Assembly: GCF_021556435.1 (NCBI RefSeq)
Contig: NZ_JAKGCU010000010.1
Location: 1-64,000, forward strand
Length of the DNA: 64,000 nt
From: Gordonia tangerina
GTDB lineage: Bacteria; Actinomycetota; Actinomycetes; Mycobacteriales; Mycobacteriaceae
Direction of reading: 5' to 3'
Within the stretch, counting starts at the first letter, position 1. Each line of letters begins with the position of its first letter. Below the pieces are notes generated by a model that ran no database searches, was not told the DNA's origin, and saw only the letters and a list, made by a program, of their open reading frames with translations. Positions 26,756-36,411 of the stretch are shown here, in pieces. The position numbers and the translations under genes were made by a program.

Positions 26756-27574
26756 GTGCGGACTTTCCTCAGTGGGTTGTTGACCGTGGTGGCGATGGTG
26801 GCGATCGTCGTCGCCTTCCCGTCGCTGTGGGTCAAGGAGCGACTCGTCGATTCCGAGGGCTTCGTGGCGACCATCACGCCGATGGCGCAGAACGAGCAGG
26901 TACAGGACTACCTGGCGGGTCAGATCGCCGACAGTGTCGCCGAGGAGGTCGGCATCGCGGCGACGGCGCCGGTCGTGGAGCCGGCGGCCCGCGCCTACAC
27001 GCACAGCGACGCGTTCGAGGCCGATTTCGTCGACGTGGTGTCCCAGCAGCATGCGTGGTTGTTCGATGAGCCGCCGGCCGGATCGGACACCACGACGATG
27101 CAGCTCGACATCACCGACATGGTCAACCGGGTGATCGCGCAGACCGGCGTGGACGCGCGCGTCTCCGGCCCGATCCTGGTGCCGCTGAGCGGTAGTGGCG
27201 GTGCGGGATTGGAGGCGGGTCGCTATCACGAGGTCGGCCGGCAGATCACCGCGATGGCCTACGCGTCCTTGGCGGTGGCGATCGCCGCCGGAGTGCTCGC
27301 GTTGCTCTTCGCTCGGCGCCGGTCGGTCGTGCTGGCCTGGCTGGGTGTCGCCGTCGTGGTCTCGGCGGTGTTCGCCTGGGCGGTGGCGTTGTTCTTCTCC
27401 GATCGCGCCAAGGCCGAGGTCGAGGCCGCCGAAGAAGGCGGCCGCGAGGTGTCCGCGGTGATCATCGACGGCGCCGCATCCGACCTGCAGGACCTGGCGC
27501 TGGTCGTCGGGGGCATCGGTGTCGGGGTGGTCATCCTCGGCGTCATCGGGCGGCTCGCGACCGGTCGCCGCTGA
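26756..27574 (+). CDS. Membrane protein with extracytoplasmic helical domain, function unknown
   Basis: A 272-residue protein: N-terminal helix (about 3-22), an extracytoplasmic helical region (about 25-165), then membrane helices at about 172-195, 203-225 and 248-268. Similar proteins with one helix, an external domain and two or three C-terminal helices are common and unassigned in Mycobacteriales. TAGCCT ends 7 nt before the GTG at 26756; a GTG two codons earlier (26750) is possible. Convergent with the prolyl oligopeptidase gene. Confidence 0.75.
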   Translation: MRTFLSGLLTVVAMVAIVVAFPSLWVKERLVDSEGFVATITPMAQNEQVQDYLAGQIADSVAEEVGIAATAPVVEPAARAYTHSDAFEADFVDVVSQQHAWLFDEPPAGSDTTTMQLDITDMVNRVIAQTGVDARVSGPILVPLSGSGGAGLEAGRYHEVGRQITAMAYASLAVAIAAGVLALLFARRRSVVLAWLGVAVVVSAVFAWAVALFFSDRAKAEVEAAEEGGREVSAVIIDGAASDLQDLALVVGGIGVGVVILGVIGRLATGRR

Positions 27575-27587
27575 CCGCCCGGCCCGA

Positions 27588-29654
27588 TCACCCGTCGCCG
27601 AGCGCCCGCCACAAGAACTCGTAGGCCAACGCCGACTTGAATGCCGCCTGCTTGTTGTCGGCGGCGCCACCGTGTCCGCCCTCGATGTTCTCGTAGTAGG
27701 CGACGGCGTGCCCGAGTTCCTCCAACCGCGCCACCAGTTTTCGGGCGTGGCCGGGGTGGACCCGGTCGTCACGGGTCGAGGTGGTGACCAACAACTGCGG
27801 GTACTCGGCGTCGGCCCGGAGATTCTGATACGGCGAGAACGGTTCCATGAACGCCCACTGCTCGGGATCGTCGGGGTCGCCGTACTCGGCCACCCACGAC
27901 GCCCCGGCCAGCAGCAGATGGAACCGCCGCATGTCGATCAACGGGACCTGGCACACCAACGCGCCGAACAGGTCCGGATAGCGGGTCAGCATGACGCCCA
28001 TGAGCAGTCCACCGTTGGAACCGCCTTGCGCACCCAACTGCCGCGGGGTGGTGAGTCCTTCGGCGACCAAAGCCTTGGCCACGCTCGAGAAATCCTCGTA
28101 CACCTTGTGCCGTCCGGCCTTCTGCGCCTGGGTGTGCCACGACGGGCCGTACTCGCCGCCGCCGCGGATGTTGGCGATGACGTAGATGCCGCCACGGGCC
28201 ACCCAGCCGCGCCCAGCGATCGCCATGTAGCCGGGGGTCAGCGAATTCTCGAAGCCGCCGTAGCCGTACAGCAGTGTCGGCCCCGACGTCACGTCGGATC
28301 GGCGCACCACGAAGTAGGGGACGGTGGTGCCGTCATCGGACGTGGCGAAGCGTTGTTCGGCCACCACGTCGGCGGAGTCGAAGAACGCCGGCGACTGCTT
28401 GATGACCTCGGCGGCGGCCCCCGACTGCCCGTAGAGCAAGCTCGGCGGCGTGGTGAACGAACTCGCCGACCAGAAGATCTCGTCGCTCTCGTCGGGGTCG
28501 GTGTCGAGCACGGAGATCGTCGCCAACTCGGGCAGACCCGGGGTCTCGATCGGTGCCCAGTCACCCAACGACAAGGTCGTGATCTCGGTCTGCACGTCGC
28601 GCAGGGTGGTCAGGATCAGATGGGACCGCGTGAAGGAATAGTCGGCGAGACTGGTGTGGGCGTCGGGGGTGAACAGCACGGTCGCCGTCCGGCCCCCGTC
28701 GAGGTACTCCGCGTAGTCGAACACCAGCAGGCTGCCCGGCGCGAAGGTCTGCTCTCCGAGGACCCACTCCGATCGCGGCATCACCAGCAGCCAGTCCAGT
28801 CGCACCGCCGAATGCGCGTCGGTGGGGACGTCGATGGCGATGGCCTCGCCGTCGCGTATTTCGTAGCGCAGCGAGTTGAAGAAGTCGGTGGCGCGACTGG
28901 CGAAATGCCGTTCGTAACCGGGGGTGCTGTCGTATCCGGCGCCGGCCGACACGTCGTCGACGAGACCGGCGAACACCTCGACAGCGTCGGAAAGCGGCGT
29001 GCCCCGGGTCCACCGCTTGGTGATCCGCGGATACCCCGACGTGGTGAGCGACGATGACCCGTCCGGCTGCGGGCCGAAATCGGTTCCCACGTAGACGGTG
29101 TCGCGATCGATCCACCCGATGCTCGACTTGTTCTCGGGCAGCACGAAACCGTCGGTGACCCACGACCTGGTGTCGATGTCGAACTCGCGGATCACGGTGG
29201 CGTCGGCGCCACCCCGCGACAACGACACCAGCGCGTGCCGGTAGTCGGGCCGCAGCACGGTGGCTCCTGCCCACACCCAGTTCTCGTCTTCGGCGGCGGC
29301 CAGCGCGTCGACGTCGATGAGCACATCCCATTGAGGTGCGTCGGAGCGATAGGAGTCCAGCGTCGTGCGGCGCCACAGCCCCTTGGGGTTGGTCGCATCG
29401 CGCCAGAAGTTGTACAGGTACTCCCCCCGACGACGGACGTACGGGATGCGGTCGTCGGTGTCGAGCACCTCGAGGGCCTCGGCCTCCAGCGCGGCGAACC
29501 GGTCGCCGGACCCGAGGTCGTCAACGGTCGGCTGGTTGTGCGCCCGGACCCAGTCGAGTGCGCGGTCACCGGTGACGTCCTCGAGCCAGAGGAACGGGTC
29601 GTCGCCCTGCGCAGAGGCGGCGGCGGTAGGTTCGGGGCCTGCGTTATCGCTCAC
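27588..29654 (-). CDS. Prolyl oligopeptidase family serine peptidase (S9A)
   Basis: The 688-residue protein has the S9A layout: a beta-propeller (about 70-420) and a C-terminal alpha/beta hydrolase domain with nucleophile Ser in GGSNGGLLMG, catalytic Asp in RDDRVHPGHARK and His in EGGHGGAADN. No signal peptide, so cytosolic; cleaves short peptides after proline in related enzymes. GTG start with TAGGTT ending 6 nt upstream. The C-terminus converges on the preceding membrane-protein gene with 13 bp between stops. Confidence 0.93.
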   Translation of the reverse strand: MSDNAGPEPTAAASAQGDDPFLWLEDVTGDRALDWVRAHNQPTVDDLGSGDRFAALEAEALEVLDTDDRIPYVRRRGEYLYNFWRDATNPKGLWRRTTLDSYRSDAPQWDVLIDVDALAAAEDENWVWAGATVLRPDYRHALVSLSRGGADATVIREFDIDTRSWVTDGFVLPENKSSIGWIDRDTVYVGTDFGPQPDGSSSLTTSGYPRITKRWTRGTPLSDAVEVFAGLVDDVSAGAGYDSTPGYERHFASRATDFFNSLRYEIRDGEAIAIDVPTDAHSAVRLDWLLVMPRSEWVLGEQTFAPGSLLVFDYAEYLDGGRTATVLFTPDAHTSLADYSFTRSHLILTTLRDVQTEITTLSLGDWAPIETPGLPELATISVLDTDPDESDEIFWSASSFTTPPSLLYGQSGAAAEVIKQSPAFFDSADVVAEQRFATSDDGTTVPYFVVRRSDVTSGPTLLYGYGGFENSLTPGYMAIAGRGWVARGGIYVIANIRGGGEYGPSWHTQAQKAGRHKVYEDFSSVAKALVAEGLTTPRQLGAQGGSNGGLLMGVMLTRYPDLFGALVCQVPLIDMRRFHLLLAGASWVAEYGDPDDPEQWAFMEPFSPYQNLRADAEYPQLLVTTSTRDDRVHPGHARKLVARLEELGHAVAYYENIEGGHGGAADNKQAAFKSALAYEFLWRALGDG

Positions 29655-29795
29655 CCGGCCAACCTAGCGCGAGTGCCGGAGTGGCGTCGTCGGGGTTATC
29701 GGCCGAACCCAAGCGCATGTGTCCGGAATGTCCGCGTCGACGTCGCGATGTCGTAGCCTGATGGGCGGGTCGGACAGCGTCATGCCCGCCGTGGC

Positions 29796-31469
29796 ATGCA
29801 GAACAGGAAGCAGGTGCCCGTGGTGGTCGCCCTTGCCCGATCGCTCATGCGTCGACGCCCGGTCGGGGTGGTGACCTCGGCTCTCGTCGTCGCGGCCCTG
29901 GTGGCGGCCTGCGACACCGGCTCGAGCAGCGACGGCACAGCATCGTCGACGCCGCCTGCGTCCTCGAGTTCGGAAGCTCTCGCGAATCCGGCCGCCGAGG
30001 TGGCGCTGGCGTTGCCGGACAATGCGGTGGGTAGCGCCGTGGATCAGCTCGACGGTCTGGTCGAATCGCTGATGGAGTCCACCGAGATCCCCGGGATGGC
30101 GGTCGCGGTGGTGCACGGCGGAGACACCGTCTATGCCAAGGGCTTCGGGGTCACCGAGGTCGGCACCGACGGTGCGGTGGACGCCGACACCGTCTTTCCC
30201 CTCGCATCGATGTCCAAACCCATCGGGTCGACGGTGATCGCCAAGCTGGTCACCGACGACGTGATCAGCTGGGACACCCCGGTGGTGACCAATCTGCCCG
30301 GCTTCGCGCTGGCCGACCCGTGGGTCACCGACAACGTCACCATCGCCGACATGTACACACATCGTTCCGGGTTGCCCGAACATGCCGGCGACAAGCTCGA
30401 GGACATGGGTTACGACCGCCAACAGGTCCTGGACCGGCTGCGCTACATCCCGCTCGATCCGTTCCGGATCACCTACCACTACACCAACTTCGGTCTCACC
30501 GCCGCTGCTGAGTCGGCGGCGCGTAAAGCCGACTCGGATTGGGCGACGTTGTCGGAGAACTCGATCTACGAGCCCCTCGGGATGACGCACACCAGTTCAC
30601 GGTTCAGCGATTTCGAAGGTGAACAAAACCGGGTGGTCGGCCACGTCAAGGTCGACGACGAATGGGTCACGACGCCCGCCCAGCGCGACCCCGATGCGCA
30701 ATCGCCGGCCGGCGGTGTGTCGTCGTCGGTGAACGATCTGTCGCACTGGATGCGGATGCTGCTCGCCGACGGTGAGTACGACGGCACGCAGGTCGTCGCC
30801 GCCGACGCGCTGCTGCCCGCCGTGACCCCGCAGATCGCGTCGTCACCGGCAAAGACCCCCGACGAGCGTGCCGGCTTCTACGGGCACGGATTCAACGTCG
30901 GCGTCACCGAGGCCGGTCGCACCCAGTTCAGCCATTCCGGCGCGTTCGCGATGGGCGCGGGTACCACCTTCTTGGCGATTCCCTCCGCAGACGTCGCCAT
31001 CGTCGCACTCTCCAACGCGGCACCGATCGGCGCGGTGGAGGCGCTGACCGGTGAATTCGCCGACCTCGTGCAGTTCGGTGAGATCCGCAACGACTGGCGC
31101 GACCTCTACGGACAGGCATTCGCACCGTATTCCGCGCCGACCGGTGACCTCGTCGGTGCTGAACAACCGCAGAACCCGGCGCCGGCGCAACCGCCGTCGA
31201 CCTACGTCGGCACTTACCGCAACGACGTCTATGGTCCGGCCGAGATCCGCGACGAGGATGGGAAGCTGGTCCTCGCGATGGGGCCCGATGGCATCACCAC
31301 CCACGAACTGCGCCACTGGGATGGCAACACCTACACCTTCACGCTGCGCAACGAGAACGCCGAACTCGGGTCGATCTCGAAGGTGTCCTTCGAACCGGAG
31401 GCGTCGCGGATGGTGATCGAGTACTACGACGACGACAGCAGCGATGGAGTATTCACCAAGGCTGAGTAG
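29796..31469 (+). CDS. Beta-lactamase-like serine hydrolase, lipoprotein
   Basis: The 557-residue protein has a lipobox LVAAC (C39), a Ser/Thr-rich linker, then the class-C beta-lactamase/esterase fold: SxxK as S138-M-S-K141 (FPLASMSKPIG), YxN in YHYTNFG, and an HSG-type motif (FSHSGAFAMGAG). A C-terminal DUF3471-like beta domain follows (about 465-555). Likely a surface esterase or peptidase rather than a resistance enzyme. AGGAAG at 29805 would suit the GTG at 29820 better than the ATG at 29796, shortening the protein by eight residues. Confidence 0.87.
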   Translation: MQNRKQVPVVVALARSLMRRRPVGVVTSALVVAALVAACDTGSSSDGTASSTPPASSSSEALANPAAEVALALPDNAVGSAVDQLDGLVESLMESTEIPGMAVAVVHGGDTVYAKGFGVTEVGTDGAVDADTVFPLASMSKPIGSTVIAKLVTDDVISWDTPVVTNLPGFALADPWVTDNVTIADMYTHRSGLPEHAGDKLEDMGYDRQQVLDRLRYIPLDPFRITYHYTNFGLTAAAESAARKADSDWATLSENSIYEPLGMTHTSSRFSDFEGEQNRVVGHVKVDDEWVTTPAQRDPDAQSPAGGVSSSVNDLSHWMRMLLADGEYDGTQVVAADALLPAVTPQIASSPAKTPDERAGFYGHGFNVGVTEAGRTQFSHSGAFAMGAGTTFLAIPSADVAIVALSNAAPIGAVEALTGEFADLVQFGEIRNDWRDLYGQAFAPYSAPTGDLVGAEQPQNPAPAQPPSTYVGTYRNDVYGPAEIRDEDGKLVLAMGPDGITTHELRHWDGNTYTFTLRNENAELGSISKVSFEPEASRMVIEYYDDDSSDGVFTKAE

Positions 31470-31490
31470 CGTGCCGACGCTGCGTGGGTG

Positions 31491-32690
31491 TCACACCGCG
31501 GCGAGTGGATCGAGGACTTCGCCTTCCCGGATCGGGCAGCGGGTGCGCGAGTAGATCGTCGGCATGCACAGATTGCAGTGCACGCAGCGTGACGTGACCG
31601 TCGGGTCGCCCTGGATGCGCAACGGCAGATCGGGCTCGCGCAGCAGTGCACGACCCATCGCGACGAAGTCGAAGCCGGCGTCCAATGCGGTCTGCATCGA
31701 CGCCCGGTCGGTGACGCCTCCGAGCAGGATCAGCGGCATCCGCACGGCTGCGCGTAGTTGCCGGGCCAGCGGCAACAGGTAGGTGTCGTGATAGTCGTAG
31801 TGCTTCAGGAAGAACGGGGCGGCCACCTTCAGTCCGGCACGCATGCTGCCGTGAAAGGCGTTGGCGAACTCTGCTCTCGGCGGAGCGCCGTGGAACAGAT
31901 ACATCGGGTTGAGCAGGGAACTGCCGGCGGTCGGTTCGATGGCGTCGAGGTGGCCGTCGGACTCCAGCAGCTGCGCCACCGCGCAGGCGTCGTCGATGCC
32001 GAAACCGAGTCGGCCGGCGCCGTCGTACATGTTCAGCTTCGCCCATACCGCTGCCTCGTCGCCGACCTCGTCGCGGACCCCGGCTATCACCTCGCGGGCG
32101 AATCTGGCCCGGTTGACCAGGGTGCCGCCGTATTCGTCGCGCCGCCGGTTGAGCAGTGGCGACAGGAAACTACTGATCAGATAGTTGTGGCCGCAATGGA
32201 TCTCGAGTCCGTCGAAACCGCAGTCCACCGCGATGCGCGCGGCCCGCCGAAACGTCGTCACCATCTCGGTGAGGTCATCACGGTCGAGTCTGCGGGTCAC
32301 CGACATCCCCATCGGTGCGGGAATGCGAGACGGGCCCAACGCCTTACGGCGGTTGGACACGGAATTGGCCACCGGACCGGCATGCCCGAGTTGAGCCGCA
32401 GCCAACGCGCCTTCGGCGTGGATGGCATCGGTCAGGTGGCGCAGCCCGGGCATCGCCTCATCGCGCAACCAGATCTGATGCCGATCGGTTCGTCCCTCCG
32501 GTGCGACCGCGCAGTAGGCGACGGTGCTCATGGCGACGCCACCGGCTGCCACCTCGCGGTGGAATTCGATCAGGTCGTCGGTGACGAGCGCGTCGGGGGT
32601 GGCGCCCTCGAACGTCGCGCATTTGATGAGGCGGTTACGCAGGGTCCGCGGCCCGAGCCGAGCCGGACTGAAGGGATCGAGCGTACTCAT
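31491..32690 (-). CDS. NADH:flavin oxidoreductase, old-yellow-enzyme family
   Basis: A 399-residue FMN TIM-barrel (PGPSRIPAP, GFDGLEIHCGHNYLISSFLSPLLNRRRDEYGG). It ends with a Cys cluster C-x2-C-x2-C-x10-C (RCVHCNLC...RC), reminiscent of the 4Fe-4S site of 2,4-dienoyl-CoA reductase, but the usual FAD/NAD domain that follows is missing. It may need a separate reductase partner. GGAGTCCTG precedes the ATG. The gene overlaps the upstream TetR stop (TGATG), so the pair is coupled. Confidence 0.87.
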   Translation of the reverse strand: MSTLDPFSPARLGPRTLRNRLIKCATFEGATPDALVTDDLIEFHREVAAGGVAMSTVAYCAVAPEGRTDRHQIWLRDEAMPGLRHLTDAIHAEGALAAAQLGHAGPVANSVSNRRKALGPSRIPAPMGMSVTRRLDRDDLTEMVTTFRRAARIAVDCGFDGLEIHCGHNYLISSFLSPLLNRRRDEYGGTLVNRARFAREVIAGVRDEVGDEAAVWAKLNMYDGAGRLGFGIDDACAVAQLLESDGHLDAIEPTAGSSLLNPMYLFHGAPPRAEFANAFHGSMRAGLKVAAPFFLKHYDYHDTYLLPLARQLRAAVRMPLILLGGVTDRASMQTALDAGFDFVAMGRALLREPDLPLRIQGDPTVTSRCVHCNLCMPTIYSRTRCPIREGEVLDPLAAV

Positions 32691-33286
32691 CAGGACTCCT
32701 CGGGTGCCGGGCTGGTACGGGCGGGTGTTGACAGGCCGGCGACCACGAAGTCGCGCAGCGCGGCGGTGGCGGCCGACGACAGCGGTGCATCGCCGGCGAA
32801 CTGCTCCAGGATCAGACCGAAGGCCAGGCCCCACCGGCGGCGCGCATCGCCGACGTCGACACCGTCGACGATCTGTGCAAGCACCTGCGACCACCGGTCG
32901 AGTCGAAACCACGGCCGCGTCCACTCCGCGTCGGGGTGGGCCGCGACGAACCGGGCCAACAGGCGCAGGTGCAGGTGACCGACCGGCTCGGAACCGATGG
33001 TGGTGAACGGCTCCAGGATCAGGTCGACGAGGTCGACGACCTGCGCGGAGGCAGGGTCGAACCGGTCGAGCAGCTCGGCCCATCGCGGCGCCATCCGGTC
33101 CTCGAGGAGTGCCACCACCAGCGCATCCTTGGAACCGAAGTGATAGTGCACGGCAGCGGGGTTGGCGCCGGCCGCCGCGCAGATCGCGCGGACCGATACC
33201 TGCTCGTACCCGTCGGTGAGCAGGAGGGATTCGGCAGCTGTCAGCAGGGCTGTGCGGGTCGTGGCGCTGCGGGTCGATGCGGGCAT
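32690..33286 (-). CDS. TetR family regulator
   Basis: A 198-residue TetR protein with HTH at about 25-50 (VSVRAICAAAGANPAAVHYHFGSKDALV) and a C-terminal ligand domain. It directly precedes and overlaps the old-yellow-enzyme gene by 1 bp, so it most likely controls that enzyme. Starts at 33286 and 33310 are both possible; neither has a good ribosome-binding site. A-T-rich repeats (ATCAATGAATCAATCA, near 33308) just upstream could be its operator. Confidence 0.85.
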   Translation of the reverse strand: MPASTRSATTRTALLTAAESLLLTDGYEQVSVRAICAAAGANPAAVHYHFGSKDALVVALLEDRMAPRWAELLDRFDPASAQVVDLVDLILEPFTTIGSEPVGHLHLRLLARFVAAHPDAEWTRPWFRLDRWSQVLAQIVDGVDVGDARRRWGLAFGLILEQFAGDAPLSSAATAALRDFVVAGLSTPARTSPAPEES

Positions 33287-33535
33287 GGCTCGATGCAAGC
33301 ACAGTTCCATCAATGAATCAATCAGTGTTGGAAATCGGTGGCGCAGCGTATGGCCAGGTGTGGCGCGGGGCGTCTTCGGTGGCGCAGATGGTGTTGGGTG
33401 GCGTGGGCTGTCGACGACGCTCCCCGGTCCGAGCGGACCTGCGTGATCCACTCCGACCCGCGCGAGCTGGTGAAGTTACCGGTGAGTACGGGGACACGCT
33501 GCGGTCCCGACAGTGCCCGACGTAGGCTGGCAGGC

Positions 33536-34921
33536 GTGGCTGAACACTTTCAAACAGTTGTACTAGGTGCAGGTCCTGGTGGATACGTGGCCGCGATCCG
33601 GTCCGCCCAGCTGGGCATGAAAACCGCCGTCATCGAAGAGAAGTACTGGGGCGGCGTCTGTCTCAACGTTGGATGTATCCCATCCAAGGCGCTGCTGCGC
33701 AACGCCGAGCTGGCTCACATCTTCAACCATCAGGCGAAGACCTTCGGCATGTCCGGCGACGTCTCGTTCGACTTCGGTGCGGCATTCGACCGCAGCCGCA
33801 AGGTGTCGGAAGGGATCGTCAAGGGCGTCCACTTCCTGATGAAGAAGAACAAGATCACCGAGATCGACGGCTACGGAAAGTTCACCGACGCCAAGACCAT
33901 CATGGTGGGCGATCGTGAGATCACCTTCGACAACGTCATCATCAACACCGGCTCGACCGTGAAGCTGCTGCCCGGTGTCGAGCTGAGCGACAACGTGGTC
34001 ACCTACGAGGATCAGATCCTCACCCGTGAGTTGCCGTCCTCGATCGTTATCGTCGGCGCCGGCGCCATCGGCATGGAGTTCGGCTACGTGCTCGCGAACT
34101 ACGGCGTCGACGTCACCATCGTCGAGTTCCTCGACCGCGTGCTGCCCAACGAGGACGCCGACGCATCCAAGGCCATCGCCAAGGAGTACAAGAAGCTCGG
34201 CGTGAAGGTGCTGACCTCCACCAAGGTGCAGTCGGTCAAGGACGATGGCGACAGCGTCACCGTCAGCTACAAGGATGCCAAGGACAACGACGGCGAGATC
34301 ACCGTCGACAAGGTCCTCATGTCCGTCGGGTTCGCCCCACGAGTGGAGGGCTTCGGCCTGGAGAACACCGGCGTGAAGCTCACCGACCGCGGCGCCATCG
34401 ACATCGACGACTTCATGCGCACCAACGTCGACGGTATCTACGCCATCGGCGACGTCACCGCCAAGCTGATGCTCGCTCACGTGGCCGAGGCGCAGGGCGT
34501 GGTGGCCGCCGAGGCGATGGCCGGCGCGGAGACCATGACGCTCGGTGATTACCGCTTCATGCCCCGCGCCACCTTCTGCCAGCCGCAGGTCGCGTCGTTC
34601 GGACTCACCGAGGCGCAGGCCAAGGACGAGGGCTACAACGTGAAGGCCATCACCTTCCCGTTCAGTGCCAATGGCAAGGCGCAGGGCCTCGGCGAGACCG
34701 CCGGCTTCGCCAAGCTGCTCACCAACGCCGACACCGACGAGCTGCTCGGCGGACACCTGGTGGGTGACAACGTCTCCGAGATGCTCCCCGAGATGACCCT
34801 GGCGCACAAGTGGGACCTCACGGCCAAGGAACTGGCACGCAACGTGCACACGCATCCGACGCTGAGTGAGGCGATGCAGGAGACGTTCCACGGCGCGTTG
34901 GGGCACATGATCAACCTGTAG
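33536..34921 (+). CDS. lpdA: Dihydrolipoyl dehydrogenase (E3)
   Basis: The 461-residue flavoprotein disulfide reductase has FAD site [12 protein letters not shown], redox-active Cys pair in [16 protein letters not shown] site [15 protein letters not shown], second FAD site [16 protein letters not shown], and the C-terminal catalytic HTHPTLSE. It re-oxidises lipoamide for pyruvate, 2-oxoglutarate and branched-chain dehydrogenases, and in mycobacteria also serves peroxynitrite reductase. GTG start with TAGGCT ending 7 nt before it, so leaderless. Confidence 0.95.
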   Translation: MAEHFQTVVLGAGPGGYVAAIRSAQLGMKTAVIEEKYWGGVCLNVGCIPSKALLRNAELAHIFNHQAKTFGMSGDVSFDFGAAFDRSRKVSEGIVKGVHFLMKKNKITEIDGYGKFTDAKTIMVGDREITFDNVIINTGSTVKLLPGVELSDNVVTYEDQILTRELPSSIVIVGAGAIGMEFGYVLANYGVDVTIVEFLDRVLPNEDADASKAIAKEYKKLGVKVLTSTKVQSVKDDGDSVTVSYKDAKDNDGEITVDKVLMSVGFAPRVEGFGLENTGVKLTDRGAIDIDDFMRTNVDGIYAIGDVTAKLMLAHVAEAQGVVAAEAMAGAETMTLGDYRFMPRATFCQPQVASFGLTEAQAKDEGYNVKAITFPFSANGKAQGLGETAGFAKLLTNADTDELLGGHLVGDNVSEMLPEMTLAHKWDLTAKELARNVHTHPTLSEAMQETFHGALGHMINL

Positions 34922-34946
34922 GTGGTTTCGGGCCCCCTTCTCCATG

Positions 34947-35049
34947 TCGAGAGAACCCGGATTCCTGCCGAGGGAACCCAGATTTACATTGAGAGCATCT
35001 GATTCGCGACGCGGGCCGGGTTCTCTCGACGACAATCGGGGTTCCCTCG
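34947..35049. repeat. Two interleaved inverted-repeat pairs in a 404-bp intergenic gap
   Basis: TCGAGAGAACCCGG at 34947-34960 is the exact inverse of 35016-35029. CGAGGGAACCC at 34969-34979 is the exact inverse of 35039-35049. All four are variants of one element of the form TCGAGrGAACCCnGATT, two in each direction, in the order A, B, A-prime, B-prime. The gap 34922-35325 contains no convincing gene. Further down, TGGTGCGTCACCA at 35211-35223 is a 13-bp palindrome that may be an operator of the AraC gene that follows. Confidence 0.75.
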
Positions 35050-35325
35050 ACCGCCGCGGCGGAGGGACGAGAGGTTCGTGTAGCAGCAAGATTGTGCCGT
35101 GCGGGGGAAGAATCGGTGCCAGCTCTGACCTGCACGACACGGCTGGAGTCGGCCATGTGGTGGACGTAGGCGGCCCTGTCGAGCTCAAACAACTTGTGGC
35201 ACGGGGTTTTTGGTGCGTCACCAGATTGTGGCAGGGGTTGACGCGCGGCAAACGGGTACCTCAATCCCGTGACATCGGTGACATAAAGCATCTCATCCGT
35301 CGGCGTGTTCCGTTAATTTCAGATC

Positions 35326-36411
35326 ATGAACACGGTTGAATTGGCCGGTTCTGGCGCGACGGCATCCGCAGTGCCGTCCGCCGCAACCGGTTTGTCGGAA
35401 AAGCAAGTTCGGCATTGGCGAGACCGCATGGGGGTCGGCGATGATCCGACAAGATTCGCACGTGCGTCCCATATCGACCAAGCCGTATCGACCGACGGCA
35501 ACCAGACCCCGGCGCTCGTCGACGTGATCGGTCGGCCCGACCCCGACGACTACGCCGAGATCGTGTACTCCCGTCAACTCTCGGTGCTGGGCGTGTTCGC
35601 CGCGCTCCGGACACCGGCAACCGCGGAGCGCACCCCCTCGTTGATCCGGCGCGCTCCCGAACGCGCGATACTGGTGTGCTCGCAACTGTCCGCCGGTGGC
35701 GGCCACCTCGACCTCGACGGTCGGCGCCACGAGTTTCAACACCCATCCGACCTGCTGGTTCTCGACTACAGCACGCCATTTCGGCTGTCCACCGACGCCG
35801 TCACCGATCCAGTCGGCATCTGGGTTCCCGCCGAGGTCCTCGGTCGTGACGGCGACTGCATACAACATGAAATCGAGTCGGTGCAATCCTCGCCGCTGGC
35901 GCGGGCAACCGGCGCGTTCATCGTCACGCTGGCCGTCACCGCCGCCGTCCGCGGGGCCGACATCGACACCGAAACGGAACTCGCCGCAGTCGACCTCGTC
36001 CGTGACCTGCTCGGTGCAGCCGGGGGCACGCCGCCCCGGTCGACCGGAAACGGAGTCATTGTGCGCGAGGCCGCTCGGGCGCTGATCCGCCGCAATTTCC
36101 GCGACCCAGACTACTCACCCGACCACATCGCGACGGCCCTGTACATGAGTCGACGCAATCTGTACCGGCGGTTGGCCGAAGCGGGGAGCTCACCGGCCGC
36201 CCTCATTGCCGAGCAGCGGTTGGAGCGCGCGCGTCACCTCCTCGGCAGCACTCGGGCGCCCATGATCGACCACGTTGCCAAGTCCGCAGGTTTCAGCTCT
36301 CCGGCCACCCTACGGCGACACTTCAGGGCGAAGTATGGGGTATCGCCTGAGCGGTACCGGCGCGACCACCGACTCGACGACGCGGCCGCTTCCGCCGGCG
36401 ACGGGTCATGA
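35326..36411 (+). CDS. AraC family regulator (first of a coupled pair)
   Basis: A 361-residue AraC_binding_2-type regulator with HTH domain at about 245-348 (MSRRNLYRRLAEAGSSPAALI, ending FRAKYGVSPERYRR). TAATTT ends 6 nt before the ATG, a leaderless spacing. Its stop overlaps the next AraC start by 4 bp. The pair look like a tandem duplication that has diverged. Confidence 0.87.
   Translation: MNTVELAGSGATASAVPSAATGLSEKQVRHWRDRMGVGDDPTRFARASHIDQAVSTDGNQTPALVDVIGRPDPDDYAEIVYSRQLSVLGVFAALRTPATAERTPSLIRRAPERAILVCSQLSAGGGHLDLDGRRHEFQHPSDLLVLDYSTPFRLSTDAVTDPVGIWVPAEVLGRDGDCIQHEIESVQSSPLARATGAFIVTLAVTAAVRGADIDTETELAAVDLVRDLLGAAGGTPPRSTGNGVIVREAARALIRRNFRDPDYSPDHIATALYMSRRNLYRRLAEAGSSPAALIAEQRLERARHLLGSTRAPMIDHVAKSAGFSSPATLRRHFRAKYGVSPERYRRDHRLDDAAASAGDGS

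Noticed and set aside
33563..35251. 562-codon open frame antisense to lpdA
   Set aside because: Same cause: high-GC third positions of lpdA keep the opposite frame open.
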